A program made the position numbers and the translations under genes. Source: an uncultured Aquimarina sp. (GTDB lineage: Bacteria; Bacteroidota; Bacteroidia; Flavobacteriales; Flavobacteriaceae). Taken from it: a DNA stretch of 64,000 bases. Where the stretch lies: positions 248,001 to 312,000 of the forward strand of contig NZ_CANLOZ010000005.1 in assembly GCF_947492965.1 (NCBI RefSeq), given 5' to 3'. The notes under the pieces are model-generated. The model had not been told where the DNA came from, did not search any database, and saw nothing but the letters and a program-made list of their open reading frames with translations. Each line of letters begins with the position of its first letter. Within the stretch, counting starts at the first letter, position 1. Shown one piece after another: positions 1 to 8,097 of this stretch.

Positions 1-1052
1 TCTGCTGTAAAATCTAGCCAACAAGCAGTTCTACCTGTATTTCCTTCTCCAGATCTCACATCCAGACTAATAGGGCTTAAGCTTCCATCACCCTGAATTT
101 GCCAAGTAGATACTGATCCATCTTGCAACGCTGGAAATGCTGGTGGAGTTCCGTCTGGTTGAAATTCTCTTGCTTCTGTTACCACCACATAATTATTTTC
201 TACAATTTGAAATCCTATAGCTGATGGTAGATTTCTACCTTCTACATTATCTCTAAGTGTTGAGGTTGCTCCTGCTACTTGATTAGCGGATAAGGTACCA
301 TCATTATTAACAGCATACACTACAAGTTCATCTTCGCTTCCAGAAGCTAATGCTGCTGCTCCAGAATTTATAGATGCTACTACTAACCAATTACCATCTG
401 GTGAAAACTGAACAGCAGAAGGTCTGTTTGCTAAATTTCTGGTAGAACCTGCAATGGGTGATAAAGTTCCATCTTCTAACAACCAAAATCCTGTTACCGT
501 TCCTTGTTGTCCTGGTTCTCCTTCTCCCAAAAACTCTGTTCTCGAAATATTCGACACATACACAATTCCTTTTACACCATCTGCATCTACAGAAGTATAG
601 GCAATACTATTAGGTCCTTCTGCTCCTGTAGGCTGTGGGGTACCAGCCATTTCTAAAGAGAAATTATCTTGAATATTAAATGATGTGATGGTATTACTAC
701 CAGCATTTACTGCCAGTAAGTTTTCATTATCATCGGTTTTTGTAAGTGCGTATGCAGAAATTAGTGGATCCAGTCCTTCTCCTCCATCAAAATCTCCTCC
801 ATTTCCACCAGTAGATACAGGGCCAATTGGTGTTAGGGTTCCGTCTGCATTTCTTCCATAAGAAACTATAGTATTTGCTCCTTGTACAATTCCAGAAATC
901 TGACCATTTCCATTTGTCATTGCATATACAGCTCCAACAAATGCATCAGGCTCTCCTCCTCCATCGGAGATAAAATCATCATCGTCATTACATGAGGTAA
1001 CAAGAAGTACAACAGCCAAAAGCGCAGATAAGCTTAATTTTAGATTTTTCAT
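1..1052 (-). CDS. Secreted beta-propeller lipoprotein (lactonase/YncE-like), C-terminus outside window
   Basis: An open frame runs from an ATG at 1052 leftward off the window edge with no stop, so the gene is partial. The N-terminus is a lipoprotein signal: a hydrophobic stretch ends in LVTSC (Cys21), followed by an acidic run (NDDDD) typical of surface-exposed Bacteroidota lipoproteins. The rest contains repeated blade-like segments such as YAVNNDGTLS, FWLLEDGTLSPIAG and VQFSPDGNWLVV. These resemble 7-bladed beta-propellers of the lactonase/YncE group. Family knowledge suggests an envelope sugar-lactone hydrolase or a binding propeller, but no catalytic residues can be assigned. The gene is divergent from the lipoprotein at 1510. 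Confidence 0.8.
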   Translation of the reverse strand, partial: MKNLKLSLSALLAVVLLVTSCNDDDDFISDGGGEPDAFVGAVYAMTNGNGQISGIVQGANTIVSYGRNADGTLTPIGPVSTGGNGGDFDGGEGLDPLISAYALTKTDDNENLLAVNAGSNTITSFNIQDNFSLEMAGTPQPTGAEGPNSIAYTSVDADGVKGIVYVSNISRTEFLGEGEPGQQGTVTGFWLLEDGTLSPIAGSTRNLANRPSAVQFSPDGNWLVVASINSGAAALASGSEDELVVYAVNNDGTLSANQVAGATSTLRDNVEGRNLPSAIGFQIVENNYVVVTEAREFQPDGTPPAFPALQDGSVSTWQIQGDGSLSPISLDVRSGEGNTGRTACWLDFTA

Positions 1053-1509
1053 TTTATTCTTTTTTGAGTTTAAGTCTATGTTTACGTTACGTATTGAATA
1101 ACATCCATACAAATAGTAAAACATGTATTCAATTTTTATCTACTGTCTATTCGGCCGAATATGATGTAAACATCAAGAAAGGAAGTTCGTTACTCTTTAA
1201 AATTCTTGACTATAATTTGGTACGCTTCGATTTCTGCATACTTACAGCATTAACAAAAGGTAATTATTAGCTATCAAAAACTTAAGACACTTACCAAAAC
1301 CACATAAATGATTCAAAAACAATTAGTTAAAACCAAAACCACTATGCATCAAGCATAATGAAAAATTCACAGAATTTATAAGAACATTAACACTTTATCT
1401 AAAATGCTTTAACAAAGCAGTATTACTGTAAATGTTAGCTAGCTAACAGAAACTTAGCTCATACGCAACCAATAATATTTTTTTACATCTAATAAAAAAG
1501 CAAAAAACA
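1053..1509. promoter_or_regulatory. Divergent intergenic region with two palindromes
   Basis: These 457 bases separate two divergent lipoprotein genes. Two dyads are visible. TGCTTT-AAC-AAAGCA lies at 1405-1419. A perfect 16-bp palindrome, TGTTAGCTAGCTAACA, lies at 1433-1448, about 62 bp upstream of the rightward gene. The second could be an operator for a dimeric regulator. A short open frame at 1064-1270 has no recognisable protein character and I do not call it. No tRNA or clear TAnnTTTG promoter was found. Confidence 0.4.
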
Positions 1510-1926
1510 ATGAACAAACCATTTAAATTAATTGCCATAGCACTATCGCTTCTATTGGCAACCTCTCAAATGTCCTGTGACGAAGATGAGTGTGATGATG
1601 TAGCTTGCACCTTAGTGCTTATACGACTTTCTGTAACAGTTACTGATGAAAATCAAGATCCTGTAGAACTCGATTCATTTGAAGTTATCAATCTTGATAC
1701 TAATGAAAATATTACCGTTTCACTGCTACCTGAAGAACTCGAAGAATGGTTAAGACAAGGGAGATATCCTTTGGCAGAAGATGGTAGCATTGGAGTGAAC
1801 TTACAACAAGAAATTCAATTTAGAGGATTTATAGACAATCAAGAAGTTATTAGAAGTAACTATGTTATAAGCTCAGATTGTTGTCATATAAATCTAGTTT
1901 CTGGGGATGTAGACCTTACTATTTAA
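1510..1926 (+). CDS. Small hypothetical lipoprotein
   Basis: This 138-residue protein begins with a hydrophobic signal and a possible lipobox ending at Cys23 (SQMSC), followed by acidic residues (DEDECDD). The mature part has four or more cysteines (DECDDVACT near the start, SDCCHI near the end) and beta-strand-like sequence (RLSVTVTDENQDPVE). This resembles a small carboxypeptidase-regulatory or Ig-like fold. I do not recognise the family. The ATG follows an A-rich stretch without a strong Shine-Dalgarno site, as is normal here. A strong terminator follows directly, so the gene is probably monocistronic. Confidence 0.7.
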   Translation: MNKPFKLIAIALSLLLATSQMSCDEDECDDVACTLVLIRLSVTVTDENQDPVELDSFEVINLDTNENITVSLLPEELEEWLRQGRYPLAEDGSIGVNLQQEIQFRGFIDNQEVIRSNYVISSDCCHINLVSGDVDLTI

Positions 1927-1944
1927 AACGTAAAAATTTAAACG

Positions 1945-1985
1945 AATAGCATCTGAACTCTTAATCGGAGTTTAGATGCTATTTT
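1945..1985 (+). terminator. Rho-independent terminator
   Basis: A 16-bp stem (AATAGCATCTGAACTC pairing with GAGTTTAGATGCTATT, one G-U pair) with a 7-nt loop is followed by TTAG. It sits 18 nt after the stop of the small lipoprotein gene. Confidence 0.75.
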
Positions 1986-2101
1986 AGTATTATAGTTTTT
2001 TTGAATACATCATTTTGAAAAATATAATTCCCTATTTTTATTCGAAGTTAATTACTTAAATCAACTTCTTGTATTCATATAATGATAGACCTATTTTGAA
2101 G

Positions 2102-3076
2102 ATGCAAAATGAAATTTTATTCTTCTTTAGTGCTTTAGGGATTTTTAATACGTTATGTATATCTATATATCTGTTCTTGAGATATAAAGTATTTAAGTCT
2201 TATCTATTTCTAGCGATTTTTCTATTATTCGTAACTGCTAGAGTTGGAATTTCTTGTTTTTATTTTTTTCAAGGTAAGATCGCCCCAATACTTATTCAAA
2301 TTGGTTTGTTATCCAACCTACTTATGGGTGTAAGTTTGTATATTTTTATAAGTAGTAAGCATATAAAACCAAAAGATTTTATCCATTTCTTTTCGGTTGT
2401 AATTGTACTTGTCTTCTTTAGTATAGCGATCCCGTTCTCCTCTTTTTTCCTATTATGGGATCATACGATACGTTTTATAATTCATGGAATATTAACTATC
2501 TATATTGTAGCATCATGGCTCCAATTGTATAAGAAACATAGAGCAAAACAAAAGATCTATACCAAACTGATAATTTTAACAGCGTTCACCTTATTGTGTC
2601 TATCCTTTTCTATTTCATTATTCATTAGCTATATCATTGGGCCTATAGGTGCTACCATCATTATTTATGTAACAATTTTAAAGTTTTTCTTAAGTGCCAG
2701 AAAAAGCAATAAGTATCGAAATAGAAAAATTGAAGATAAAACTGCAGAGAAACTCATTCTTGAAATCAAACAATGTGTTGTTGACCATCAATTGTATAAA
2801 AAGCAAAATTTAAAAGTAAAAGAGTTAGCAGATGAATTAGGAATTCAACCACATGTGCTTTCTCAAATTCTAAATGACAATCTTCAACTAAGTTTTACCT
2901 CCTTTATCAATCAACTTAGAATTAGAGAAGTCAAAAAGATGCTTACTTCAGAAACAAGACTTACTATTGAAGCTATAGGAGAAGAAGCTGGATTTGGTTC
3001 CAAAACAACATTTTTTAAGGTTTTTAGAGCTGAAGTAGGAATGACTCCCAAAGAATTTATCAAAAATAACTCCTGA
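2102..3076 (+). CDS. AraC-type transcriptional regulator with N-terminal membrane domain
   Basis: About 200 residues of hydrophobic sequence form roughly seven membrane segments (for example ILFFFSALGIFNTLCISIYL). A charged linker follows, then a C-terminal AraC/XylS double helix-turn-helix domain of about 95 residues. The second HTH has the family pattern (IEAIGEEAGFGSKTTFFKVF, then GMTPKEF). This 7TM-HTH layout is common in Bacteroidota and suggests a membrane-bound regulator that senses a signal at the inner membrane. The frame can be read from a TTG at 2069, but I prefer the ATG at 2102, which puts the hydrophobic segment at the N-terminus. It shares architecture with the two regulators at 56.7-60.3 kb but lacks their long N-terminal helical part. 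The cupin gene downstream is a candidate target. Confidence 0.85.
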   Translation: MQNEILFFFSALGIFNTLCISIYLFLRYKVFKSYLFLAIFLLFVTARVGISCFYFFQGKIAPILIQIGLLSNLLMGVSLYIFISSKHIKPKDFIHFFSVVIVLVFFSIAIPFSSFFLLWDHTIRFIIHGILTIYIVASWLQLYKKHRAKQKIYTKLIILTAFTLLCLSFSISLFISYIIGPIGATIIIYVTILKFFLSARKSNKYRNRKIEDKTAEKLILEIKQCVVDHQLYKKQNLKVKELADELGIQPHVLSQILNDNLQLSFTSFINQLRIREVKKMLTSETRLTIEAIGEEAGFGSKTTFFKVFRAEVGMTPKEFIKNNS

Positions 3077-3171
3077 TTTAGAAAACGGTACTTTTCTTCT
3101 ATTTAAAATAAGTCCCTATATACTATAAAGTTTCATATTCGTATACACAATTCTTAAACTTTATAAATACA

Positions 3172-3960
3172 ATGGACAAAAGAACATTTACTATACTATT
3201 GTTGGTCTTACTATCAGCGATAGCAACAGGGCAAGACAAAGTTAAAAATCCTATTCTTTTAGATAAATCTGTTTTATCAGGAGTTGGCCTAAAAAAAATA
3301 GATTTAAAAGATGAGCCTGAAAAAGATTTTTATCAAAAGCGTTTATATCGTGGTAATGACATCAGTATTTATGTAGTTTCAACGGAAACCTGGAATAATA
3401 AATTCGAAAACTTTTGGTTCGATGAATTTATATATATGTATCATGGTGAAGCCATTATCAAACCTAAACATGGAAAAGCCCAATTATTTCACTCCAATGA
3501 TTACTTTTTTGCTCCAAAAGGATACACCGGTGAATGGGAAATAAAAGCTGGCAAACACCTTCATTATGAATTATCAGTAATCACCACCAAAAGAGCTGAT
3601 TCAACAATTATTTCAGAAAATCTTACACATGAATTATTTGATAAATCTGTCTTATCAGGTGCACATATTCAATTAGATAAGAATCGTAAGTTTACTCAGA
3701 CCTTACGAAAAGGTGTAGAATTAACAATTAGCTTAAAAGCGGAAGAGCCTTCTCTATCAAAAATAAAAGATACTAAAGAAATGTTGATCCAATTATTATC
3801 GGGTATGGTCACGATAAAGAGATCAGACAATACCGAAACAACTTTTTATAGTGGGGACTTCTTTGTAATTCCTGAAAAGATGATTGGAACATGGAAATCG
3901 AAAGGACATGGATTAATAAAATATCTAACAATTGAAAAAACAAGCAGTATAAATAATTAA
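3172..3960 (+). CDS. Secreted bicupin protein
   Basis: This 262-residue protein starts with a Sec signal peptide (cleavage near ATGQ, residue 21). The mature part is an internal duplication. Each half opens with DKSVLSG (residues about 31 and 157) and continues into a cupin-like barrel, with GEAIIKP...YFFAPKGYTGEW in the first half and GMVTIKR...FFVIPEKMIGTW in the second. The halves resemble the EutQ/DUF861 type of cupin. The usual metal-binding histidines are mostly absent, so I infer binding or a metal-independent role, not an oxygenase. It lies 95 bp after the AraC-type regulator gene on the same strand. Confidence 0.75.
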   Translation: MDKRTFTILLLVLLSAIATGQDKVKNPILLDKSVLSGVGLKKIDLKDEPEKDFYQKRLYRGNDISIYVVSTETWNNKFENFWFDEFIYMYHGEAIIKPKHGKAQLFHSNDYFFAPKGYTGEWEIKAGKHLHYELSVITTKRADSTIISENLTHELFDKSVLSGAHIQLDKNRKFTQTLRKGVELTISLKAEEPSLSKIKDTKEMLIQLLSGMVTIKRSDNTETTFYSGDFFVIPEKMIGTWKSKGHGLIKYLTIEKTSSINN

Positions 3961-4100
3961 TAAATATACTATAAGGTTTTATGGTTATTTGACCATCTAA
4001 ACATGAGTAATTATCTTTTCGGGAGATTTTAGGTATTTCATAGAAAAATTGAATGTAATATCATATTTTGCCCATACCAACGTTAAGCAATAATTACACC

Positions 4101-4865
4101 ATGAAAAAACCTCTTCTTTATATCGTCATGATACTCCTATCCTGTTGTACACAACAGGAAAATAAAACTGCAAGTTCAACTCAGTCTTTAGGAGATATTA
4201 GCGAATCTCTTATAACGGTAGAACAACTACAAGGAAAAACGGCTATCGAATTAAGGCTTTTACGAAATGAAATATTTGCAAGAAAAGGTTATGTCTTTAA
4301 AGACGCTATTCTAAACGATTACTTTTTGAAAAAGAATTGGTACAAACCAAATGAACAAAAAGAGATTATACTTACTGATATTGAGAAGCAAAATATTGAA
4401 CTTATCAAAAAAGTAGAAAAACAATATGCTGCGAACTCTACTCAAAAAACCGCTAAATCATCAAATTGTCTTAATAAGACTATTAAAAAATTAAAACCTG
4501 AATTTGCCAAAAGTGATTTTGACTTTTTAGGCAGATATAGAATATTTTCAAAAGAGCTAAAGGATTTTCTAAAGAGTATTGATATCAATGATTTGAATAC
4601 TGATGAAGACGGATATGTCTTTTCTAAAACCTACTATTTAAAAAGAAACTGGGATTTAGACCATATCAAAGATGATGAATGCGAAGATGAAATTTTTCTT
4701 AGATATGATGATGAAAATAAGTGGATCTCTATTCAGATAAATAACTGTTCTTTATATAGAGAAAAAGGAGAAGAGGATCAGATTTCAGAACAATCTATCA
4801 TCATACAGTTTATTATCGAAAATAATTGTTCTTACAAATTCCATAAAGTAACTGTTGCAGGATAA
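4101..4865 (+). CDS. YARHG-domain lipoprotein
   Basis: The frame opens at a TTG (4068), but the ATG at 4101 gives a standard lipoprotein signal (MKKPLLYIVMILLSCC, lipidated at Cys15 or Cys16), so I start there. Residues about 50-100 form a YARHG domain, recognised from LRLLRNEIFARKGYVF, then YFLKKNWYKP. This domain of unknown function is found in extracellular bacterial proteins. The C-terminal 130 residues are charged, and I do not recognise them. They contain cysteines (SNCLNK, DDECED, NNCS, NNCS) that could form disulfides after export. Confidence 0.75.
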   Translation: MKKPLLYIVMILLSCCTQQENKTASSTQSLGDISESLITVEQLQGKTAIELRLLRNEIFARKGYVFKDAILNDYFLKKNWYKPNEQKEIILTDIEKQNIELIKKVEKQYAANSTQKTAKSSNCLNKTIKKLKPEFAKSDFDFLGRYRIFSKELKDFLKSIDINDLNTDEDGYVFSKTYYLKRNWDLDHIKDDECEDEIFLRYDDENKWISIQINNCSLYREKGEEDQISEQSIIIQFIIENNCSYKFHKVTVAG

Positions 4866-4949
4866 TATTTTCTATTGTTATCAGGTTTACCTCTAAAAAC
4901 TGTAAGAATTATCATAAAAAACCTATTAGTTAAGCTTACTAGTTTTGTT

Positions 4950-5753
4950 CTAATACTCCCACTGTCGCTTCTTATTTAATTCTTCTTCTGCCTCAATTTC
5001 TTCTTTTGGAATTACTTTTAGAAAAGACGGATGTTGCTCTATCGCAAATTCTAGTTTACCCACAATATCATCTATAGAATCGTTTTCATAATCAATTTGT
5101 AATGGTTCTTTAATCACCATCGATTGTAGAATACCTCTTTTCTTTATTCTAATACCTTTCTTATCAAAAGATCTTCTAAAACCATCAATTACTATTGGAA
5201 TCACAATAGGCTTATACTGTCTGATAATATGAGCTGTTCCTTTTCTAATAGGTTTAAAAGGTTTAGTCGTTCCTTGCGGAAAAGTAATCACCCAGCCATC
5301 TTCAAGTGCTCTTTTAATATTCGTAATATCACTCATTTTCACCTGTCGATTGATGTCTTTACCTTTCTCTCTCCAGGTTCTTTCTACGGTTATAGCCCCT
5401 GCATATGCTAATATTCTTGCTAGTAAACCTGCATTCATTGTTTCTTTTGCTGCTACATAATACAAGTTTAACTTAGGTTTCCATAGATATCCTATATTTT
5501 TAATAGAATCCGTACGACCACTTAAGCTAGCATTGAAAACATGAAACATCGCTACTACATCCGCGAAGTACGTTTGATGATTTGAAACGAAAAGAACATT
5601 ATTATCAGGAAGATCTTTAAAAATTTCACTTCCCTCTATCTGTAATTCATTAAAACCTCTGTAACGCCTATGCGTCATAGCGCCCATGATTCTAATAAGC
5701 CAGGTTTTTAAAAATAATATATGACCAAAAGGATTTCTTTTAAATAATCCCAT
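4950..5753 (-). CDS. 1-acyl-sn-glycerol-3-phosphate acyltransferase family protein (PlsC-like)
   Basis: This 267-residue protein has the LPLAT acyltransferase signature blocks: a catalytic His motif in VLFVSNHQTYFADV, an arginine block around ITVERTWREKG, and a glycine block FPQGTTKPFKP. The family transfers an acyl chain to lysophosphatidate at the inner membrane during phospholipid synthesis. Two departures are visible. The His and Asp are separated by five residues (H-QTYFA-D) instead of the usual four, and the third block has Gln where most members have Glu (FPEGT). Both may be normal in a flavobacterial subfamily. A possible amphipathic anchor is at the N-terminus. It is convergent with the YARHG lipoprotein gene. 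Confidence 0.8.
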   Translation of the reverse strand: MGLFKRNPFGHILFLKTWLIRIMGAMTHRRYRGFNELQIEGSEIFKDLPDNNVLFVSNHQTYFADVVAMFHVFNASLSGRTDSIKNIGYLWKPKLNLYYVAAKETMNAGLLARILAYAGAITVERTWREKGKDINRQVKMSDITNIKRALEDGWVITFPQGTTKPFKPIRKGTAHIIRQYKPIVIPIVIDGFRRSFDKKGIRIKKRGILQSMVIKEPLQIDYENDSIDDIVGKLEFAIEQHPSFLKVIPKEEIEAEEELNKKRQWEY

Positions 5754-5920
5754 AAAAAATTTTATTTACCTAATATCTATCATTAATCGTCCGTACACAA
5801 ACAGCTCCTGATTTTTAATTAGTTACATTTAAAACTAATTACAATTAATCATATAATAGATACAATTTCAGTTAAATTCTTCTAAATATTACGAAGAAAT
5901 CAGGTGCCAAATATACAAAA

Positions 5921-6565
5921 TCAGTGTTCTATAGCAGATTTTAAGAGCATTTTAAGTTCACTAAGCATCATTGCTGTTGCTCCCCAAACTACGTAACCAT
6001 TTAATTCAAAGGAAGGTACTTCGATATTTTCTGCATAAGAAGTTGATAATTTTTTAGAAATCACATATTGATCATCCAACAATTGTGACAACGATACCTC
6101 TATAACCTTAGCTACTTCTTCTTCCTGAGGCACAAAATTGGGTAATGACTGAGAATATCCTAAAAACGGATGTACCCAAAAATTCGAAGGTGGAATATAC
6201 ACTTTAGTTAATGATTTTAATACCTGAATGATATCAGAAGATACTCCTATTTCTTCCCAGGTTTCACGCAATGCTGCAGATTCATAACTATGATCCGACT
6301 CTTCAACTTTACCGCCAGGCAATGCTACTTGTCCAGAATGTACACCCTCATATGTCGGACGAAGTATTAAGGCCAAATAGGTCTGATGCTCTTTTGGATA
6401 AAAAAGCATTAGAACAGCAGCATTCCTGGGATTTCTCTCTTCGATTTTAATTTTATAGAGTTCTTGTTTTCGAATTTCGGGAGCCATTATAAAATGAGAA
6501 GATTCTCCAGGTACTGACATTTTCTGTATTTTTGGAATCAAACTTTTAAATGTTTCGAATGTCAT
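5921..6565 (-). CDS. Nudix hydrolase, CoA pyrophosphatase-like
   Basis: This 214-residue protein has a full Nudix box: GGKVEESDHSYESAALRETW followed by EEIGV, which fits GX5EX7REUXEEXGU. The flanking sequence (LILRPTYEGVHSGQVALPGGK) matches the CoA pyrophosphatase group related to E. coli NudL/YeaB, which cleaves CoA or other nucleoside diphosphate derivatives. The start ATG at 6565 overlaps the start region of the divergent cyclophilin gene by 16 bases, so the two genes share a compact 5' junction. The substrate cannot be set from sequence alone. Confidence 0.85.
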   Translation of the reverse strand: MTFETFKSLIPKIQKMSVPGESSHFIMAPEIRKQELYKIKIEERNPRNAAVLMLFYPKEHQTYLALILRPTYEGVHSGQVALPGGKVEESDHSYESAALRETWEEIGVSSDIIQVLKSLTKVYIPPSNFWVHPFLGYSQSLPNFVPQEEEVAKVIEVSLSQLLDDQYVISKKLSTSYAENIEVPSFELNGYVVWGATAMMLSELKMLLKSAIEH

Positions 6566-7320
6566 TTACCAGAGTAATTTTAATAGGTAGTTGTATTATT
6601 TCTTTAATTTTCTGCAGTTGTGAAGATACACATTCTAAAAAAACTAAAGAGGATGTACTAAAAAATGAGAAAGAGACTGCTAACAAAGAGGTTGAACAAC
6701 AAAAAACTGAGAATTCAATCCCTAAAAATGACTCCAAAACTTTAAACACAGCGGAAAAAGAAGAAGAACCTTTTAAACTTACTAATGAGAATATGAGAGA
6801 ATTCTTATTAGAGTATGGTAAAAATAACCCTGAAACCTTAGTTCGTGTAAAAACCAAATTCGGGAATATTGACATACAGCTTTATAAAGAATCTCCAATA
6901 CATCGTGCCAATTTTATTTATCTGGTGAAAGAGAAATATTTTGACGAAACATTTTTTTATAGAGTTGCGAAGGGTTTTGTAATACAAGGTGGAAATAGTG
7001 ATCGAAGACAAATGGCACAAAGACGTCATGAGATTGGTGATTACACCTTGCCACAAGAACCTATAAAAGGACTGACTCATAATCGTGGATCTGTTGCCCT
7101 TTCTAAACAATGGGTAGATAATCCTTCCAATCGTTCTACCCCTTATGAATTCTTTATCGTAATTGCTAAACAAGGAGCACATCACTTAGATGGAGAACAT
7201 ACTATATTTGGCAAAGTGGTAAAAGGAATGAAAGTTGCTGATAAAATTTCTAATGTACCAGTAGACGGAAGTGAATGGCCAAAGGAAAATATATTTATAA
7301 AAGCAGAAGTAATTCGATAA
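6550..7320 (+). CDS. Cyclophilin-type peptidyl-prolyl cis-trans isomerase, lipoprotein
   Basis: The N-terminus has a hydrophobic segment ending in IIFCSC, a plausible lipobox. A charged low-complexity linker of about 70 residues rich in Lys and Glu follows. From about residue 95 there is a cyclophilin domain (VRVKTKFGNIDIQLYKESP, FFYRVAKGFVIQGGN, HTIFGKVVKGMKVADKI). The family catalyses proline isomerisation, here in folding of envelope proteins after export. The ATG at 6550 and a second at 6559 are both possible. Either overlaps the divergent Nudix start. It ends close to the convergent RDD gene (12-nt gap). Confidence 0.85.
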   Translation: MFRMSFTRVILIGSCIISLIFCSCEDTHSKKTKEDVLKNEKETANKEVEQQKTENSIPKNDSKTLNTAEKEEEPFKLTNENMREFLLEYGKNNPETLVRVKTKFGNIDIQLYKESPIHRANFIYLVKEKYFDETFFYRVAKGFVIQGGNSDRRQMAQRRHEIGDYTLPQEPIKGLTHNRGSVALSKQWVDNPSNRSTPYEFFIVIAKQGAHHLDGEHTIFGKVVKGMKVADKISNVPVDGSEWPKENIFIKAEVIR

Positions 7321-7332
7321 TCCACAAAGGAT

Positions 7333-8058
7333 TTATAACTTCTGAGTAAAATAATTGTAATCTTTTAAGACAATATCCAAAAACTGACGATCGTACAATT
7401 CTGATTTTACCTGAAGTACACCTTCTACCTTGTTTCGTAAAGCTGTAAGTGTCTGAAAGTCATTCGATCTAACTGCAACTCTGTACGTCTCTTTTATCAA
7501 TCTTACATCTTTATCGGTAAGCTGAGTCACGTTTAAAAACTTAGGCTCATAATCTTCATTAAGATCTTCAAGAATGGTATGAGAAATTTTTACTTTTTGT
7601 TTAGTACGAATGACAATAGTACCTGCTGCAGCATCTCCTAATCGTTGATGTTTGTTAGAAAATATAATACTAAGTACACCCACCGATGAAAGAAAAATCC
7701 AAATATCAACTAATCTAAGCATCCATCTCACCAAATAATTACTCCAATGTACTGGTAACCCATCTACTCTTACAACTCTTATTTTTAATAACATTTTACC
7801 TACAGTTCTACCATTAAAAATAATATGCATATACAAAGAATAAAAAGAAACAGGTAAAAACAAAAGCGATTGAATACCAAAAACAGTCCAATTATCAGAA
7901 AAAGCAGTACCAATTAGTGAGGTAATATAGTTGACAATAAATAGATAAAGCCAAAATATTGCAAAATCAATTAAAAAAGCTAGCATCCTTTCCCCTATCC
8001 CAGCAGTTTTGTAATCCAAGTTTACATTTTGTGTTGTATTGATTGCTATATTTGCCAT
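7333..8058 (-). CDS. RDD family membrane protein
   Basis: The N-terminal 150 residues hold an RDD domain with three hydrophobic segments and the diagnostic pattern: AGIGERMLAFLIDFAIFW, then GRTVGKMLLKIRVVR, then HQRLGDAAAGTIVI. The C-terminal 80 residues are soluble and charged. RDD proteins are integral membrane proteins with proposed transport roles. In Bacteroidota this gene typically neighbours the SpoIIM/DUF4129/MoxR/DUF58 set, as it does here, divergently. Its start region carries the -33 element of the operon promoter on the other strand. Confidence 0.85.
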   Translation of the reverse strand: MANIAINTTQNVNLDYKTAGIGERMLAFLIDFAIFWLYLFIVNYITSLIGTAFSDNWTVFGIQSLLFLPVSFYSLYMHIIFNGRTVGKMLLKIRVVRVDGLPVHWSNYLVRWMLRLVDIWIFLSSVGVLSIIFSNKHQRLGDAAAGTIVIRTKQKVKISHTILEDLNEDYEPKFLNVTQLTDKDVRLIKETYRVAVRSNDFQTLTALRNKVEGVLQVKSELYDRQFLDIVLKDYNYFTQKL

Positions 8059-8081
8059 TTATATTTAACTAATTATATTTG
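8052..8081 (+). promoter_or_regulatory. Bacteroidota-type promoter for the SpoIIM-MoxR-DUF58 operon
   Basis: TTG at 8052-8054 and TATATTTG at 8074-8081 are separated by 19 nt. This fits the -33 TTG / -7 TAnnTTTG consensus exactly. The predicted transcript start is close to 8086, giving a leader of about 12 nt before the ATG at 8098. The -33 element overlaps the start of the RDD gene. Confidence 0.65.
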
Positions 8082-8097
8082 AGTAAAAAATTGATCG

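Noticed and set aside
1064..1270. 68-residue open frame in the first intergenic region
   Set aside because: Lacks any protein-like pattern, signal or start context, and lies in the divergent promoter region.
5816..5841. TAATTAGTT/AACTAATTA dyad between the Nudix and acyltransferase genes
   Set aside because: Pure AT stem with no T-run in the gene direction. Chance pairing is plausible.
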